From: Mycobacterium sp.
GTDB taxonomy: Bacteria; Actinomycetota; Actinomycetes; Mycobacteriales; Mycobacteriaceae
Direction of reading: 5' to 3'
NCBI GenBank assembly: GCA_028706695.1
Contig: JAQTVU010000189.1
Span: forward strand, 1-5,714
Length of the DNA: 5,714 nt
Part shown: in pieces, positions 4,119-5,714 of the stretch
Position numbering within the stretch: the stretch's first letter is position 1
How the letters are laid out: the number at the start of each line of letters is the position of its first letter
Translations under genes and position numbers: made by a program
The notes under the pieces: model-generated
Databases searched by the model: none
What the model was told of the DNA's origin: nothing
The model's input: the letters and a program-made list of their open reading frames with translations, nothing else

Positions 4119-5714
4119 TCAGAGTCCTGTCTGGGGGCTGGTTCCGGTGATGATGGCCAGTGGTGTTGGGGTGGTTGTGAATTCGGATGGATCGCGGGCG
4201 AATCTGCTGGTGGCTGCGGCGGCTGCGGGCAAGGCGGGGGTGGTGGTTTCGGTGGCCCGTTCGAGCATGGATCTGATCTTGGGCACCGAGACGACGTCTA
4301 GGGTCAGGGCGGTGCTGCAGGCCTGCTCGACCGTCTCTGGGCCGTAGCGTTTGACCAGGCCGATCAGCGCGTAGGCCGAGCGCATGCGCGACCAGGGTCG
4401 CGGGTCATCGAGTAGGCGGGCGGCGTAGATCCCGATGTGGGCGCCGTGGCGGTCGCAGGCGCCGATCAGGGCGTTGACGTCGCGCAGGGCGTAGACGCTT
4501 TTGTGTTCGGGGTAGTCGTTGACGTCGGTGCTGCGCCCGCCGGGGGGCTGACGCGGATGGACCTTGACCAGCGCGCCGTGGTGGTAGAACTTCACCGTCT
4601 GGGCATCGGCGCGCACGTCGAGGACCGACCCGATCCAGGCTTCGGGCAGCGAATACAGCGCCTTGCCGACCGAGGCGTGGAAATCCTTGTGCACCTTCAC
4701 TTGTTTGAACTCCGGCACGTCGTAGACATCCGGGATGCCCAGCAGCCGTGGCGCCTCGTCAGCGGCGAACACTATCGCCGGCTGGGCGGCGGTAGTGCCA
4801 TGGATGCGCAACCCCGCCGCCTGCGAGCACCATGCGGCTGCGAAGCGTTGGGCCTCCGCGAGGCTGGTGAAGGTTTCCCCGGCCCAGAAGTTGTTCTGCA
4901 CGTAGTGGATGGCTCGTTCGACACGGGGTTTATCGGTCGGAGTACGCACTCTGGCGGTGTCGGTGAGAAACCCGACGTGTTGCGCATAGTCCAGCCAGCC
5001 GCGGCTGAGCCGCGGGTTGAGCGCATCAGCGTGGGTGACGATGGGTTTCATGTTGTCGGGGATGAGAACAGCGAATACACCGCCGAAAAACCGCCATGCC
5101 GCCTCGCACCCGGCGATCACCGCCTCCAGCGTCTGCGAGTGACTCAGCCAGACGAACATGTGCCGTGAGTACACCGCCGTGAATACCAAAGCGAACACCT
5201 TACGGCGCTTACCTGTTCGTTCGTCGTCGAGCATTGCCAGATAGCCGAAGTCGAGTTGGCGCTCCACCCCGGGCTCGCCGTCGGCGACCCGCACCGTCGT
5301 TCCGGTACGCCGATACCCGCACCGCGCGGTAGCAAACCGCACCAAAGTGCGATAGGGCACCTCACACCCTTGACGGGCCAACAGCTCCTGAATCTTCACC
5401 ACAGTCAACGGCTTTCGATCACCGCCACCGGCAACCCAAGCCGTTATCTGCTCCTCAAATTCCCCCAGCCGTTCCCACGACAGGCCGTGCCCGTTCGGCC
5501 GGTCCGGGCGCACCGACTCGACCACCGCGCCGATCAACTCATCGGTCAACGCCTGCGCGCCACAACCACGTGACAACCCCGCCTCCTCGGCGGCGCTCAC
5601 ATAGCGGCGCACCGTCTTGCGGTCCACGCCCACATGCGCGGCGATAGTGCGCAGCCCCGGCCTGGGCAACCCCACAACCAGACCCAGCCACAACCGCAGC
5701 ACCTCTTTGATCTC
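4119..5714 (-). CDS. istA: IS21 transposase IstA (5' end outside window)
   Basis: IstA is the DDE transposase that binds the IS ends and, with IstB, carries out transposition. Counting from the GTG at 5702, an N-terminal helix-turn-helix (IAAHVGVDRKTVRRYVSAAE, 20-39) is followed by a linker region and the rve integrase core: Asp151 in RQLDFGYL, Asp216 in LIPDNMKPIV and Glu262 in KPRVERAIHYVQNNFW, giving a full DDE triad. A beta-barrel-type C-terminal region (VKVHKDFHASVGKALYSLP) and an Ala-rich tail follow. The frame stays open upstream of 5702 to the window edge (EIKE before VLRLWL), and relatives start with a few more residues, so GTG 5702 is probably not the real start and only a short N-terminal piece is missing. 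At least 531 residues lie in the window. The stop TGA is two bases before istB. No frameshift or internal stop is visible. Confidence 0.95.
   Translation of the reverse strand, partial: EIKEVLRLWLGLVVGLPRPGLRTIAAHVGVDRKTVRRYVSAAEEAGLSRGCGAQALTDELIGAVVESVRPDRPNGHGLSWERLGEFEEQITAWVAGGGDRKPLTVVKIQELLARQGCEVPYRTLVRFATARCGYRRTGTTVRVADGEPGVERQLDFGYLAMLDDERTGKRRKVFALVFTAVYSRHMFVWLSHSQTLEAVIAGCEAAWRFFGGVFAVLIPDNMKPIVTHADALNPRLSRGWLDYAQHVGFLTDTARVRTPTDKPRVERAIHYVQNNFWAGETFTSLAEAQRFAAAWCSQAAGLRIHGTTAAQPAIVFAADEAPRLLGIPDVYDVPEFKQVKVHKDFHASVGKALYSLPEAWIGSVLDVRADAQTVKFYHHGALVKVHPRQPPGGRSTDVNDYPEHKSVYALRDVNALIGACDRHGAHIGIYAARLLDDPRPWSRMRSAYALIGLVKRYGPETVEQACSTALTLDVVSVPKIRSMLERATETTTPALPAAAAATSRFARDPSEFTTTPTPLAIITGTSPQTGL

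Larger units (their letters stand above)
3271..5714 (-). mobile_element. IS21-family insertion sequence, partial at the right window edge
   Basis: The istA-istB gene pair on the minus strand, with paired end repeats downstream of istB, defines an IS21-family element. Its istB-side end is placed at 3271, where TGCCAG begins the outer repeat; a TG terminus fits the family. The istA-side end and the matching target duplication lie beyond 5714. The element interrupts the TnpB-like gene: homology stops at 3270 and the flanking bases are TTGTCATT (3263-3270). Only 54 bp separate the istB stop from the end. Both genes are undamaged in the visible part, so this looks like the youngest and possibly still mobile element in the window. 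Confidence 0.88.

Noticed and set aside
3937..5168. Plus-strand open frames across istB and istA
   Set aside because: They are antisense to genes with clear Walker and DDE motifs and carry no motif of their own.
1..5714. tRNA, rRNA or riboswitch
   Set aside because: I saw no cloverleaf with a TTC-A T-loop motif, no rRNA-like stretches and no riboswitch core in either strand by reading; a covariance search was not possible.

Overview
The window is GC-rich actinobacterial DNA, most likely Mycobacterium or a close relative. The type of IS transposases, GTG/TTG starts, and a VapBC-type toxin-antitoxin pair with a probable leaderless start all point that way. This is inference from sequence style; I ran no database search.

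The region is accessory DNA made almost entirely of mobile-element material. From left to right: (1) positions 1-404, minus strand, an IS5-family transposase broken by an internal out-of-frame deletion and cut by the window edge; (2) about 405-605, a spacer ending in a palindromic operator and a -10 element; (3) 600-1289, plus strand, an apparently intact Phd/YefM-type antitoxin and PIN-domain toxin pair; (4) 1290-1480, a spacer with no gene I can support; (5) 1481-1587, a tiny IS3-family relic in which the start of orfA is joined to the DDE region of orfB; (6) about 1580-2095, an IS110-family transposase C-terminal half with three frameshifts; (7) 2096-2376, plus strand, a C-terminal fragment of a TnpB-like (IS605 OrfB-type) gene with one frameshift; (8) 2329-3315, minus strand, a longer second TnpB-like copy that meets the first tail to tail; (9) 3271-5714, minus strand, an IS21-family element with istB complete and istA running off the right edge, whose transposase-binding repeats end exactly where the second TnpB-like gene is cut.

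The layout suggests layered insertions. IS110 abuts TnpB-like copy 1, and IS21 truncates TnpB-like copy 2. The two TnpB-like copies form an imperfect inverted repeat of about 280 bp per arm around a 133-nt centre. The only apparently functional units are the toxin-antitoxin pair and the IS21 istA/istB pair. IstA would supply the DDE transposase and IstB its AAA+ helper. The toxin-antitoxin pair could help retain this otherwise decaying region.

I see no clear new defence or biosynthetic system. The items most worth checking are the actinobacterial TnpB-like protein with a changed RuvC-III motif and no zinc ribbon, the inverted TnpB pair, the Asp-to-Glu change at the first acidic position of the toxin, and the compact operator/leaderless-start arrangement of the toxin-antitoxin pair.
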